Shown here: positions 8,223 through 16,801 of the stretch, piece by piece | Position numbering within the stretch: position 1 is the stretch's first letter | Layout of the letters: every line of letters begins with the position of its first letter | Source of the DNA: JANYCG01 sp031418395 | GTDB taxonomy: Bacteria; Pseudomonadota; Gammaproteobacteria; Burkholderiales; Burkholderiaceae_C | DNA length: 64,000 nt | NCBI GenBank assembly: GCA_031418395.1 | Contig: JANOXL010000242.1 | Coordinates: forward strand, 1 to 64,000 | Direction: 5' to 3' | Program-made: the position numbers and the translations under genes | The notes under the pieces: generated by a model | What the model was told of the DNA's origin: nothing | Databases searched by the model: none | What the model saw: only the letters and a program-made list of their open reading frames with translations

Positions 8223-9461
8223 ATGAACGAAATGAACTATCCGTTTTTCGAGGTGGGCGAGTTGGATTCAACGAAGCAACCCTGGCGGGTTGCAATGGTC
8301 AGCGAAACCTATCCGCCCGAAGTCAATGGTGTCGCGCGCACCTTGCAACAGGTGGTGCAAGGCTTGCTGGATCGGGGTCACGACCTTCAACTGGTAAGGC
8401 CTCGGCAGGGAAAAGATGAGCGACCCGCTTCATCGCCAAATTTCAACGAAGTCTTGACGAAAGGATTGACGATTCCCATGTACCGTCACCTTCGAATGGG
8501 ATTGCCATCCAAACGCACGCTGATGAAACTTTGGCAGGATAAGAGGCCAGCCCTTGTCCACATTGCCACCGAGGGCCCTCTCGGGTGGTCAGCACTTCGA
8601 GCAGCTACCGAGCTCAGATTGCCCGTCGTTTCCGACTTCCGAACAAATTTTCAGGCTTACGCGCAGTATTACGGTATCAGTTGGCTGCAAGGATCCACGA
8701 TGGCTTATCTGCGTAGCTTTCACAACCAATGCAACCAGACGATGGTGCCGACCGAAGCTCTTCTTCAACAACTCTCCGGAAACGGGTTCAAACGACTCAA
8801 GGTGGTCGCCCGCGGTGTCGATACACTGAACTTCGCACCGACCAAACGCAGTCAGGGACTCCGCGAGAAATGGGGCGTTTACGGCGATGACGTCGCGGTT
8901 TTGCACGTGGGTCGACTTGCAGCCGAGAAGAACCTGGGCGTCTTGATCCGGGCCTACGACAAGATTCGCTCAGTGCAGCCCCGTGCGCGTCTGGTTGTGG
9001 TGGGCGACGGACCTATGCGCGCCGAGCTTCAGGCGCAGTTTCCTCAAGCCTACTTTGCCGGCTTTCAATCAGGCGAAGCGCTGGCAGCTCACTATGCCTC
9101 TGGCGACATGTTTTTGTTTCCCAGTTTGACCGAGACCTATGGCAACGTAACGCCGGAAGCGATGGCCAGTGGTTTGGGCGTCGTTGCCTTTGATGACGCT
9201 GCTGCCGGTGAATTGATCGAACATCGCAGCAACGGACTGCTTGCACCAAAGACCGACTCTGCTGCATTCGTCACTCTGGCAGCCGAGCTGGCCCGCAACG
9301 CCACCCTACGGCGTCAATACGGTGACCAGGCCCGCTCAACCGTTTTAGCGCACGGATGGAGTGAGATCGTGCGCAATGTTGAAGACGTTTATGCCAACGC
9401 CATCAAGCAGAGTCCTTTCTCCCTCGCCCATGATATTCGGTCGAGGCTGTTGCCGGTTTGA
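8223..9461 (+). CDS. GT4 glycosyltransferase, probable diacylglycerol glycosyltransferase (Agt-like)
   Basis: Retaining GT-B glycosyltransferase of 412 residues. Seen: N-terminal VSETYPPEVNGVARTLQQ, the HVGRLAAEKN sugar-nucleotide region and the EX7E motif in FPSLTETYGNVTPEAMASG (about residues 300-318). The family includes mannosyl-, glucosyl- and glucuronosyl-transferases acting on diacylglycerol. In other proteobacteria an Agt enzyme paired with PlcP makes glycolipids that replace phospholipids under phosphate limitation; the PlcP-like gene and ugd (UDP-glucuronate supply) nearby fit that. ATG 8223 has no clear ribosome site; ATG 8232 is an alternative. Acceptor and sugar are inferred, not shown. 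Confidence 0.82.
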   Translation: MNEMNYPFFEVGELDSTKQPWRVAMVSETYPPEVNGVARTLQQVVQGLLDRGHDLQLVRPRQGKDERPASSPNFNEVLTKGLTIPMYRHLRMGLPSKRTLMKLWQDKRPALVHIATEGPLGWSALRAATELRLPVVSDFRTNFQAYAQYYGISWLQGSTMAYLRSFHNQCNQTMVPTEALLQQLSGNGFKRLKVVARGVDTLNFAPTKRSQGLREKWGVYGDDVAVLHVGRLAAEKNLGVLIRAYDKIRSVQPRARLVVVGDGPMRAELQAQFPQAYFAGFQSGEALAAHYASGDMFLFPSLTETYGNVTPEAMASGLGVVAFDDAAAGELIEHRSNGLLAPKTDSAAFVTLAAELARNATLRRQYGDQARSTVLAHGWSEIVRNVEDVYANAIKQSPFSLAHDIRSRLLPV

Positions 9462-9614
9462 TTTAAGGAAGCGCGGTTTTATTCATCGGGGTCCATGGCG
9501 ATTGGGTTGGGATGGGCTTCGAAGCTTCAAATTCCACGGAGCAGCGCATCTTTGCATTTGCGAGTTGAAAAGCCCTCAACTTTAGGCCACATCACCGAGG
9601 CGTCATTCAATTCG

Positions 9615-9643
9615 GCGTCACACAAGCGCCACAAAACTGACAT
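9615..9643 (+). promoter_or_regulatory. Tandem Pho-box-like repeats upstream of ugd
   Basis: Three 7-base units at exact 11-base period: GCGTCAC (9615), GCGCCAC (9626) and CTGACAT (9637), separated by ACAA and AAAA. Matches to CTGTCAY are 5, 4 and 6 of 7. The phase is that of a PhoB tandem site. The block lies 58 bp before the ugd start. Confidence 0.5.
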
Positions 9644-9700
9644 CGCCCTTTCGCAAAGTCGGATGAAACTTGTCGGCAGTGGTATCAACCGTAGAAAGTT

Positions 9701-11023
9701 ATGAAAATTTCGGTGATTGGGGCTGGGTACGTTGGCTTGGTAACTGGTGCATGTCTTGCCGAGGTCGGCAATGACGTGACTTGTTTTGACACTGACAGCG
9801 CCAAAATCAGCGCATTGAAGAATGGTGAACTACCCATTTATGAGCCGGGTTTGCAGGAAATCGTGTTGAGAAACACAAAGGCTGGTCGCTTGCATTTCAC
9901 TGACGACATTGAAAGCTCTACGCACTTCGGTACGGTGCAGTTCATCGCCGTCAACACACCGCCAGATGATGTCGGCGCGGCCGACCTGCGTCATGTCATG
10001 ACGGCGGCAAGAAATATTGGCCAGTATATGAATGATTACAAAGTTGTAGTCAACAAAAGTACCGTTCCCGTTGGCACGGCAAACGCCGTCACCGCCACAA
10101 TCAACGAGACCTTAGCCGCCCGTGGTGTCGAAATACCTTTCAACGTCGTTTCGAACCCGGAATTCCTGAAGGAAGGCGCTGCGATTGAAGATTTCATGCG
10201 GCCCAATCGCATCATTCTGGGTTGTGACGACGAACAGGCCTCGCTCAATATGCGCGCCTTGTACGCACCGTTTCAACGCCATCATGACCGGGTGATCCTG
10301 ATGGATGTCAAAAGCGCAGAGTTGACCAAATACGCTGCCAACGCCATGCTGGCAACCCGTATCAGTTTCATGAATGAACTTGCCAATTTGGCTGAAAAAC
10401 TGGGTGCCGACATTGAAAACGTGCGTCGTGGCATTGGCAGCGACGCACGGATTGGTTACGACTTTCTTTACGCCGGCGCGGGATACGGTGGATCTTGTTT
10501 TCCCAAGGATGTCCGTGCACTGATTCACTTTGCCACGCAAGAGGCAGGCATTGACCTCAAGATTTTGGGTGCAGTCCAAGCCGCCAATACAGCGCAAAAA
10601 CACGTGTTGGCCGAAAAAATCAAGTTGCGATTCGGGCCCAATCTGGCTGGCAAACATTTTGCGTTGTGGGGGCTTGCATTCAAAGCCAATACAGACGATA
10701 TGCGAGAGGCCTCCAGCCTGACCTTGATTGATGACTTATTGCAAGCTGGTGCGACCGTGACGGCCTATGACCCCGTGGCAATGGAAAAAGCGACGGGGCT
10801 TCTGCGAGACAAAGTCGGCGTGACATTTGCGCAATCCCAAACAGCGGCGCTAGAAAACGCCACAGCGCTGGTGATTGTGACGGAATGGAAGGAATTCAGG
10901 AGTCCAAATTTTGACACCGTCATGTCCCAATTGAAGAGCCCGACGATCTTTGACGGACGCAACCTGTTTGATCCCAAGATGGTTCGAGGCCTGGGATTCG
11001 AATACTTCCCGATTGGACGATAA
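9701..11023 (+). CDS. ugd: UDP-glucose 6-dehydrogenase
   Basis: Oxidises UDP-glucose to UDP-glucuronate with two NAD+. The 440-residue protein has the Rossmann motif GAGYVGLVTGACLAE at the N-terminus, NKSTVPVGTA, NPEFLKEGAA, the catalytic cysteine in GYGGSCFPKDVRAL (about residue 265) and the C-terminal UDP-binding domain with GLAFKANTDDMREASS. ATG 9701 is preceded by AGAAAG. UDP-glucuronate may feed LPS or capsule, or the glucuronosyl-diacylglycerol route suggested by the adjacent GT4 gene; the Pho-box-like repeats upstream favour a link with the lipid island. Confidence 0.95.
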   Translation: MKISVIGAGYVGLVTGACLAEVGNDVTCFDTDSAKISALKNGELPIYEPGLQEIVLRNTKAGRLHFTDDIESSTHFGTVQFIAVNTPPDDVGAADLRHVMTAARNIGQYMNDYKVVVNKSTVPVGTANAVTATINETLAARGVEIPFNVVSNPEFLKEGAAIEDFMRPNRIILGCDDEQASLNMRALYAPFQRHHDRVILMDVKSAELTKYAANAMLATRISFMNELANLAEKLGADIENVRRGIGSDARIGYDFLYAGAGYGGSCFPKDVRALIHFATQEAGIDLKILGAVQAANTAQKHVLAEKIKLRFGPNLAGKHFALWGLAFKANTDDMREASSLTLIDDLLQAGATVTAYDPVAMEKATGLLRDKVGVTFAQSQTAALENATALVIVTEWKEFRSPNFDTVMSQLKSPTIFDGRNLFDPKMVRGLGFEYFPIGR

Positions 11024-11098
11024 CCCCGAAAAATAACCCCGCTTAGCGCTAACGGATCGGCATCACTCCATGCCTTGGCAGGCCACCTGCAAACAGGG

Positions 11099-11968
11099 CT
11101 AGGCAGCAACCTCAGCAACAGGGGTCATCGACAGCCCCGCCTGCTCGCGCCCCAGCTCCTTGCGGTATTTGTTCAAATCCTGCACGGTGCTGAACTCCCG
11201 CTCCAACAGCAGACTCAGGTTGTGCAGGATGCGGTCGACCACCTTGGTTTCCCACAACACGTCAAACTTGATCTGGCCATCGAGCCAGTGCTCCAGCCAT
11301 TCAGGGTCTGGCAGGCGACTTTGGACGGTGTCACGCGGAAACAAGGCTTTGTTCACATGCAAGTTGGTCGGGTGCAGGGCCTGCGCCGTGCGCCGTGCGC
11401 TGGCCATCAACACGCCGACTTTGGCAAAGGCCATCTTGGCCTCAATGCCGTGCAGTCCGATAGCGCGACGCATGTATTTCAGGTAACAACCACCATGGCG
11501 GGCTTCGTCCTGAGACAAGGTGGTGTAAATCTGCTTGATGACAGGCTCAGTGTGCCACTGGCTGGCGCGACGGTACCAATGGTTGAGGCGGATTTCTCCG
11601 CAGAAATGCATCATCAGGGTTTCCAGCGGTGGCGCGGGGTCAAACTCAAAACGCACTTCATGCAGCTCGGCCTCGGTGGGCACCAGGTCTGGGCGGAATT
11701 TTTTGAGGTATTCCATCAACACCAGCGAATGTTTTTGCTCCTCAAAAAACCAGACTGACATGAAGGCGCAAAAATCGCTGTCGTGCCGGTTGTCGCGCAG
11801 AAACATCTCGGTCGCCGGAAGCGCCGCCCACTCCGTGATGGCGTTGAGTTTGATGGTCTGGGCATGCTCCTCGGTCAGCAAGGACGCGTCAAAACTCTCC
11901 CAAGGAATATCCTTGGTCATGTCCCAACGGACAGCTTCGAGTTGTTTGAACAGTTCCGGGTAGAGCAC
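11099..11968 (-). CDS. Ferritin-like di-iron protein
   Basis: A 289-residue helical protein with two di-iron ExxH motifs, FFEEQKH (about residue 75) and DEARH (about residue 155), plus GEIRLNHWY between them, as in the acyl-ACP desaturase/ferritin-like superfamily. The GTG start at 11968 has AGGAAC upstream. The substrate is unknown; desaturase- or oxygenase-type chemistry is possible. It is convergent with ugd, and no promoter signal was recognised. Confidence 0.75.
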   Translation of the reverse strand: MLYPELFKQLEAVRWDMTKDIPWESFDASLLTEEHAQTIKLNAITEWAALPATEMFLRDNRHDSDFCAFMSVWFFEEQKHSLVLMEYLKKFRPDLVPTEAELHEVRFEFDPAPPLETLMMHFCGEIRLNHWYRRASQWHTEPVIKQIYTTLSQDEARHGGCYLKYMRRAIGLHGIEAKMAFAKVGVLMASARRTAQALHPTNLHVNKALFPRDTVQSRLPDPEWLEHWLDGQIKFDVLWETKVVDRILHNLSLLLEREFSTVQDLNKYRKELGREQAGLSMTPVAEVAA

Positions 11969-12074
11969 AAAAGTTCCTGTTTGGTCGAAACCATTCTAGG
12001 GGGCAGATGTATCAACGGCGCTTACAAATGGATGGGGTTTCACCCCCAGTTAGAGACTACGATGGCCAAATAGT

Positions 12075-12689
12075 TCATGCAGGGGCAGTATCCACAAAAC
12101 TGGCGCGTTGCGCCAGTTTTTCATACAACTTGGTCAAGTTCGCGTGATCGGCACGCCAATTGATCTGCGGAAAGCGGAAATCCAGGTAGCCCAACGCACA
12201 ACCCACCGAAATGTCCGCCAGGCTCAGGTGGATGCCGAAGCAAAACGGCTTTTCAGCCAAGCCCGTGCTCATAGCTTTGAGGCTGGCACTAACTTTGCCA
12301 AGCTGGCGGTCAATCCACACCTGGCTGCGTTGTGCCTTGGTGCGGCCATCCCAAGTGGCTTCAAGCCGCGCCAGGATTGAGGCGTCCAGAAGGCCATCGG
12401 CCAGGGCTTCCCAGGTTTTGACCTCGGCCTTCTCGCGCCCCACGCTGGGGATCAGCTTACCCACGGGCGAGAGGGTATCCAGGTATTCGACGATGACGCG
12501 GGAGTCAAACAGCGCCTCGCCGCCTTCCATGATCAGGCAAGGCACCTTGCCCAGCGGGTTGGATTCGCTGATTTTGGTGTCGGCGGCCCAGACGTTTTCA
12601 GGTACAAAACTGTAGTCCAGCTTTTTCTCGGCCATGACAACGCGCACTTTGCGGACGTAAGGACTGGTGATGGCGCCAATGAGTTTCAT
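12075..12689 (-). CDS. Glutathione S-transferase family protein
   Basis: A 204-residue protein with the thioredoxin-like N-terminal domain (LIGAITSPYVRKVRVVMAEK, then NPLGKVPCLIMEGGEALFDS with the cis-Pro and the Ser that binds the glutathione glutamyl group) and an all-helical C-terminal domain with LSLADISVGCALGYLDFR. SPYVRK at the active-site position resembles stringent-starvation/YibF-type GSTs. Physiological substrate unknown. Divergent from purB. Confidence 0.88.
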   Translation of the reverse strand: MKLIGAITSPYVRKVRVVMAEKKLDYSFVPENVWAADTKISESNPLGKVPCLIMEGGEALFDSRVIVEYLDTLSPVGKLIPSVGREKAEVKTWEALADGLLDASILARLEATWDGRTKAQRSQVWIDRQLGKVSASLKAMSTGLAEKPFCFGIHLSLADISVGCALGYLDFRFPQINWRADHANLTKLYEKLAQRASFVDTAPA

Positions 12690-12741
12690 GAGTCGGTGCT
12701 AGTTGGGGATTCGGCCATTCTAAACAGACAGGCGGGGGGGT

Positions 12742-12778
12742 GGCCCCCACGCTCCGCCACTGCGCGGGTCGCTGCCTC
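12742..12778 (+). repeat. Partial copy of a GC-rich REP-like element
   Basis: GGCCCCCACGCTCC...CACTGCGCGG...CGCTGCC closely follows the outer part of the inverted-repeat arms at 42245-42317 and 42421-42493. It lies in the leader of purB. Single arm only. Confidence 0.45.
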
Positions 12779-12809
12779 TACAAATCCACCCTCAACCTAC
12801 AATCGCCCC

Positions 12810-14213
12810 ATGTCTTTTTCCTCCATTTCCGCCATTTCCCCACTGGACGGGCGTTACGCCGCCAAACTCGCCGCTTTGCGCCCGCTGATGAGCGAGCAGG
12901 GTTATATGCACCGGCGCGTGCAGGTCGAAGTGGCCTGGCTGATTGCGTTGAGCGACGCTGGATTTGACGAATTCAAGCCACTTTCTGGCGGAGCGCGTAC
13001 TTACTTAAACCGCTTGGTCAAAGACTTTTCTGAGGCCGATGGCCTGGCCATCAAGGCGATTGAGAAGACCACTAACCACGATGTCAAAGCCGTCGAATAC
13101 TGGATCAAATCCAAATTCGAGGCGCGGCCCGAGTTGCTCAAAGTTGCCGAATTTGTCCACTTTGCGTGTACCAGCGAAGACATCAACAACACCAGCCACG
13201 CGTTGCAACTCAAAGGCGCACGTAATCAGGTGCTGCTGCCCGCGCTTGACGAAGTGATCGCCAAGCTACGCCAGATGGCCCAAACGTTTGCGGCCGTGCC
13301 CATGCTCAGCCGCACCCATGGCCAGACGGCCAGCCCAACCTCAGTGGGCAAGGAGATCGCCAACGTGGTGGTGCGCCTACAGACCGCGCGCGAAAAGATC
13401 GCCAGCGTCAAACTCATGGCCAAAATGAACGGCGCAGTGGGCAACTACAACGCCCACCTCTCGGCCTGGCCCGATTTTGACTGGGAGGCCTTCAGCCGCC
13501 GCGTGGTCGAATGCGAGGAGCAAGGCAGCAACACGTCCAAAGGCCCCTGGGGCCTGGGGCTCACCTTCCAGCCCTACAGCATACAGATCGAGCCGCACGA
13601 CTACATGGCCGAGCTGTTTGATGCTGTGGCGCGCACCAATACCATCCTCATCGATTGGTCACGTGACGTGTGGGGTTACGTGAGCCTGGGCTATTTCAAA
13701 CAAAAACTCAAGGCAGGCGAAGTCGGCTCCTCGACCATGCCGCACAAAGTCAACCCGATCGATTTTGAAAACGCCGAGGGTAACCTCGGCCTGGCCAACG
13801 CCCTGCTGCGCCACCTGAGCGAGAAACTCCCCATCTCCCGCTGGCAGCGCGACCTGACCGACAGCACCGTGCTGCGCAACATGGGCGTGGCGCTGGGTTA
13901 CGCGGTGCTGGCTTACCAGTCACTGCTCACCGGCCTGAACAAACTGGAAATTAACGAAAAAGCCATCGCCGACGACCTGGACGCCGCTTGGGAAGTGCTG
14001 GCCGAACCGATCCAAACCGTGATGCGCCGCTTTGGCCTGCCCGAACCCTACGAGCAGCTCAAAACCTTCACCCGGGGTGCCCCGATGACACGTGAGCTGA
14101 TGCAAGGCTTCATCGCCAAGCTGGAGATTCCGCAGGCCGACAAAGACCGCCTACTGGCAATGACGCCCGCCAGCTACACGGGCATGGCCACGACACTTGC
14201 AAAAAGAATTTGA
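12810..14213 (+). CDS. purB: Adenylosuccinate lyase
   Basis: Catalyses two fumarate-releasing steps of purine synthesis (SAICAR to AICAR and adenylosuccinate to AMP). It starts at ATG 12810 (MSFSSISAISPLDGRYA), matching the family N-terminus; the open frame upstream is not credible protein. Seen: KTTNHDVKAVEYWIK, FACTSEDINN, RTHGQTASPTSVGKE, and the signature GSSTMPHKVNPIDFENAEGN with the catalytic Ser loop. About 467 residues, close to the E. coli enzyme (456). Confidence 0.96.
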   Translation: MSFSSISAISPLDGRYAAKLAALRPLMSEQGYMHRRVQVEVAWLIALSDAGFDEFKPLSGGARTYLNRLVKDFSEADGLAIKAIEKTTNHDVKAVEYWIKSKFEARPELLKVAEFVHFACTSEDINNTSHALQLKGARNQVLLPALDEVIAKLRQMAQTFAAVPMLSRTHGQTASPTSVGKEIANVVVRLQTAREKIASVKLMAKMNGAVGNYNAHLSAWPDFDWEAFSRRVVECEEQGSNTSKGPWGLGLTFQPYSIQIEPHDYMAELFDAVARTNTILIDWSRDVWGYVSLGYFKQKLKAGEVGSSTMPHKVNPIDFENAEGNLGLANALLRHLSEKLPISRWQRDLTDSTVLRNMGVALGYAVLAYQSLLTGLNKLEINEKAIADDLDAAWEVLAEPIQTVMRRFGLPEPYEQLKTFTRGAPMTRELMQGFIAKLEIPQADKDRLLAMTPASYTGMATTLAKRI

Positions 14214-14240
14214 GTTCAGAATATTTTGTATTGGCACCCC

Positions 14241-14275
14241 ATTAGGTCTCGTAATATATTAATATATAGCTACTA
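14241..14275 (-). repeat. Dispersed AT-rich repeat, copy A (GCTAT...CGAGACC family)
   Basis: On the minus strand: GTAGCTATATATTAATATATTACGAGACC. The element and its tail fill the gap between the purB stop and yaeQ and form the yaeQ leader. Confidence 0.6.
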
Positions 14276-14310
14276 ATTTTAAGTAAAATTTGATTAATAA
14301 ATATAAATAA

Positions 14311-14871
14311 ATGGCTTTAAAATCTACTATTTTTAAAGCCAATTTGCAGATTGCCGACATCGACAACGGGTATTACGCCGACCACGCGCTCACGCTGGCG
14401 CGACACCCGAGCGAGACCGACGAACGCATGATGGTGCGGCTGGTGGCGCTGGCTTTGCAGGCGCACAAGCTGCAATCTGTCTGTGCGGGCGACGGCGTCT
14501 TGGCCTTTGGCGCGGGCCTCTCCAGCCCGGATGAACCCGATGTGTCGCTGACCGACTTCACAGGCCTCAAACGCCTGTGGATCGAAGTCGGCCAGCCCGA
14601 AGACAAGCCGCTTTTGAAGGCCTGCGGCAAGGCTGACGTGGTGCTGCTGTATTGCTTCAGCGCCGCCGCCGAGGTCTGGTGGAAAAGCATGGAAAACAAG
14701 CTCTCTCGACCGCAAAATTTGAATGTCTGGCGTGTACCCGCTGCGCAGTCGCAGGCGCTGATTCCGATGGCAGCGCGCAGCATGCAGTTGCAGGCGACGA
14801 TTCAGGAAGGCACGCTCATGCTGGGTGATGGCACGCGCAACGTCGATATTGAGCCGTTGCGCTGGAAGTAA
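14311..14871 (+). CDS. yaeQ: YaeQ family protein
   Basis: A 186-residue protein beginning MALKSTIFKANLQIADIDNG, matching the YaeQ family (PD-(D/E)XK nuclease-like fold, no established function). Further family traits are HPSETDERMMVRLVALAL and WIEVGQPEDKPLLKAC, where the E and K may correspond to nuclease-fold residues. ATG 14311 has no recognisable ribosome-binding site; its leader is AT-rich and overlaps dispersed repeat copy A. Confidence 0.88.
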   Translation: MALKSTIFKANLQIADIDNGYYADHALTLARHPSETDERMMVRLVALALQAHKLQSVCAGDGVLAFGAGLSSPDEPDVSLTDFTGLKRLWIEVGQPEDKPLLKACGKADVVLLYCFSAAAEVWWKSMENKLSRPQNLNVWRVPAAQSQALIPMAARSMQLQATIQEGTLMLGDGTRNVDIEPLRWK

Positions 14872-15002
14872 AGCAGCTGGGAGTCTGAGCGACAGCGAAA
14901 GACGATAGCGCAGGGCGAAAGCGCAAGGCGCCGCTCAAAAACAGATCCTCAGTTTAAGGCCAATGCCGAGCCCATCTGGCCAAAGTCTCCGCAAGGCGTC
15001 AT

Positions 15003-15034
15003 CACAACTATTAACATGGAAGTTAATAGTTGTG
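15003..15034. repeat. Perfect 13-bp inverted repeat (TTAACATGG palindrome, copy 1)
   Basis: Arms CACAACTATTAAC (15003-15015) and GTTAATAGTTGTG (15022-15034) around a 6-base loop. No T-tract follows, so it does not look like a simple terminator. A related palindrome is at 52631-52656; both stand about 45 bp from a copy of the CGAGACC repeat. Confidence 0.7.
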
Positions 15035-15078
15035 GCGAAATAAGCTTCCGCCGAGCACTTAAGACAAAAATCGGCACT

Positions 15079-15125
15079 CAGGTCTCGTATTATATGGATA
15101 TATTGCTATTATATTTATAGCGTTA
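15079..15125 (-). repeat. Dispersed AT-rich repeat, copy B
   Basis: Minus strand: GCTATAAATATAATAGC stem-loop, then ATACGAGACC after a short spacer. It lies just downstream of the DUF3717/DUF1289 gene. Confidence 0.65.
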
Positions 15126-15140
15126 CAAACCGCGCCTGGC

Positions 15141-15572
15141 TCAGCCCGAGGCCAGGTTTTGAGCCACACGCTCCGCCGCCCGTTCCGCATATTTGTTGAA
15201 GCGCCAGGCTGTGCCATCCATTGTGATACGTCGCCAGGTTTGGCGTTTTTCAGCTGGGCGCATGGCCGTCCAGTGCTGGACTTCTTCAAAACTGCGGCCG
15301 CAGCCCTTGCAGGTGGCATCGCCCTGGCTGGTCGAACAAATCGCAATACAGGGGGTATCGGGCGTGGTCTCGTACCAGGCCAGCCAGGCTGACAGCGCCG
15401 TTTTGGGAAAGGAAAACTCGTCCGCCTCAGTCTCGTGCAAAAACACCATGGTGGCGTAGACTTCGGCGAGCGCGCGCGTTTCGGGCGCGAGTGAAAAACC
15501 GTCGGGGGACGGTTTTTTGTCGCGCCAATAATTGATAGCCGACTCGATGTCAACGATGTGAATGCCAGCCAT
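15141..15572 (-). CDS. DUF3717/DUF1289 protein
   Basis: About 143 residues. The N-terminal MAGIHIVDIESAINYWRDKK...SPDG matches the DUF3717 pattern. The C-terminal part PCIAICSTSQGDATCKGCGR...W...W carries the four-cysteine arrangement of DUF1289, thought to bind metal or an iron-sulfur cluster. Function unknown. ATG 15572 is chosen because the conserved N-terminus begins there; the frame stays open to 15647. Convergent with yaeQ across a 269-bp gap that holds repeats. Confidence 0.75.
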   Translation of the reverse strand: MAGIHIVDIESAINYWRDKKPSPDGFSLAPETRALAEVYATMVFLHETEADEFSFPKTALSAWLAWYETTPDTPCIAICSTSQGDATCKGCGRSFEEVQHWTAMRPAEKRQTWRRITMDGTAWRFNKYAERAAERVAQNLASG

Positions 15573-15993
15573 GCGTGAGTTGTACGAAGGACGGGCATCA
15601 TAACGCGCCGGGCTTTGGGCAGGCCTCAACCAACTTGCAGCCACCAATATCCCTACAGAACCTAGGTTTTTGTGTTTTAAAGGGCTTGTGCTGTAATTCT
15701 TTCACGAAGGGGAGTAGCTCCCTCTTCTTGCTGCACAGGGAGGCATCCAAAAAGGGTGTCGTGGCGAGAAGTATCAACAGGTCGTCATTACGAAGCAACA
15801 CAACTAGTAGTGCTTCCGGTCTGTTGGGCACATATCGCATGACTTCATGTCGAGCCAGACCTTCGATTGGAGCCCGTATTGGGCCCAGTCGAGGTGTTTT
15901 TGGCGGCGCTCAACCACAGGGTTGCGTTGCATCAAAATTCCCTAGACCGGGTTTTCAGCGGGTTGTACGTCGATACAACTAGGAGGCCTCGTC
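15573..15993. other. Gene-free leader containing the riboswitch
   Basis: The 421 bp between the DUF gene and terC. Short frames on both strands lack ribosome sites and family resemblance. The content explained is the yybP-ykoY element at about 15705-15870, followed by a further 120-bp leader and the AGGAGG ribosome site at about 15980. Confidence 0.6.
15705..15870 (+). promoter_or_regulatory. yybP-ykoY manganese riboswitch
   Basis: Hallmark 5' segment AAGGGGAGTAGCTCCC at about 15707, GTCGTCATTACGAAG in the middle, and the 3' segment TCGAGCCAGACCTTCGA at about 15850, as expected for the conserved loops of this Mn2+-sensing aptamer. It precedes a TerC-family gene, a classic target. Boundaries approximate; the expression platform was not resolved. 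Confidence 0.8.
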
Positions 15994-16683
15994 ATGGAAT
16001 TTTTATCTGCACCCTGGTGGACAGCACTGCTAGCCATCATTCTCATTGATCTTGTACTCGCTGGCGACAACGCCATCGTCATCGCGCTGGCGGCGCGCAA
16101 TCTACCAGACAAATTAAAGAAAAAAGCGATCATCTGGGGCACCGTGGGTGCCATCGTCGTTCGCGCTGTGATGACACTGGGTGTCGTTTGGCTCCTCAAA
16201 ATCCCCGGCTTGATGCTGGTCGGCGGCCTTGGCCTGGTTTGGATTGCTTACAAACTACTCGCTGACGAGGGTGGCGAGACGGAACACGGCCCGGTGCAAA
16301 CCACCTTCTGGGGCGCGATGAAAACCATTGTGGTGGCCGACGCCCTCATGGGTGTGGACAACGTGCTGGGTGTCGCCGGCGCCGCCAATGGCTCGATGGA
16401 TCTGGTCATCATTGGCCTCTTGATCAGCGTGCCAATCGTGGTGTACGGCAGTTCTATAGTCTTGAAGCTGGTCGAGCGCTTCCCCGTCATCATCCTAATC
16501 GGCGCTGCTGTGTTGGCATTCCCTGCGGCCAAGATGATCGTCAACGAGCCCCTGCTCGACGCGGTGTTTGACCCGCCGGAGCTTTTGAATACCGTCGCCC
16601 GGTGGACGACCTATGCCGTCGCAGTCGCAGGCGTGTTGGCGGCGGGCCGCTGGGCCACCTCCAAACCGTCAAGTATGGCTTAG
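15994..16683 (+). CDS. TerC family membrane protein (riboswitch-controlled, Mn-linked)
   Basis: A 229-residue integral membrane protein of the LysE/TerC superfamily with about seven helices. DLVLAGDNAIVIALAARNLP and VVADALMGVDNVLGVAGAANGS carry the two Asp-Asn motifs typical of TerC/YjbE. Members studied elsewhere export Mn2+ or load manganese onto exported enzymes. The upstream yybP-ykoY element supports a manganese role. ATG 15994 is preceded by AGGAGG. A second TerC gene is at 34677-35381 without this leader. Confidence 0.88.
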   Translation: MEFLSAPWWTALLAIILIDLVLAGDNAIVIALAARNLPDKLKKKAIIWGTVGAIVVRAVMTLGVVWLLKIPGLMLVGGLGLVWIAYKLLADEGGETEHGPVQTTFWGAMKTIVVADALMGVDNVLGVAGAANGSMDLVIIGLLISVPIVVYGSSIVLKLVERFPVIILIGAAVLAFPAAKMIVNEPLLDAVFDPPELLNTVARWTTYAVAVAGVLAAGRWATSKPSSMA

Positions 16684-16689
16684 TACCCG

Positions 16690-16728
16690 GTGTGGATCGG
16701 TTGGCGTCAAACTCATGCCGATCCACGC
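16690..16728 (+). terminator. Hairpin after terC (possible terminator)
   Basis: GTGGATCGG (16692-16700) pairs perfectly with CCGATCCAC (16718-16726). No T-tract, so it may be an mRNA-stabilising or attenuating hairpin before the next gene rather than a Rho-independent terminator. Confidence 0.35.
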
Positions 16729-16801
16729 TGATTCACAAGCCCCCCACAAGTTTTTTCTGGTCCCGTTCCTAAAATCTCACTTAACTTCAAAGGAAATCAT
16801 C

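Noticed and set aside
15003..15034. Rho-independent terminator of yaeQ
   Set aside because: The stem is perfect but AT-rich, and no T-tract follows on either strand; treated as a repeat element.
15575..15982. 135-residue plus-strand frame before terC
   Set aside because: Overlaps the riboswitch sequence, has no ribosome site, and its codons follow the RNA consensus rather than a protein pattern.
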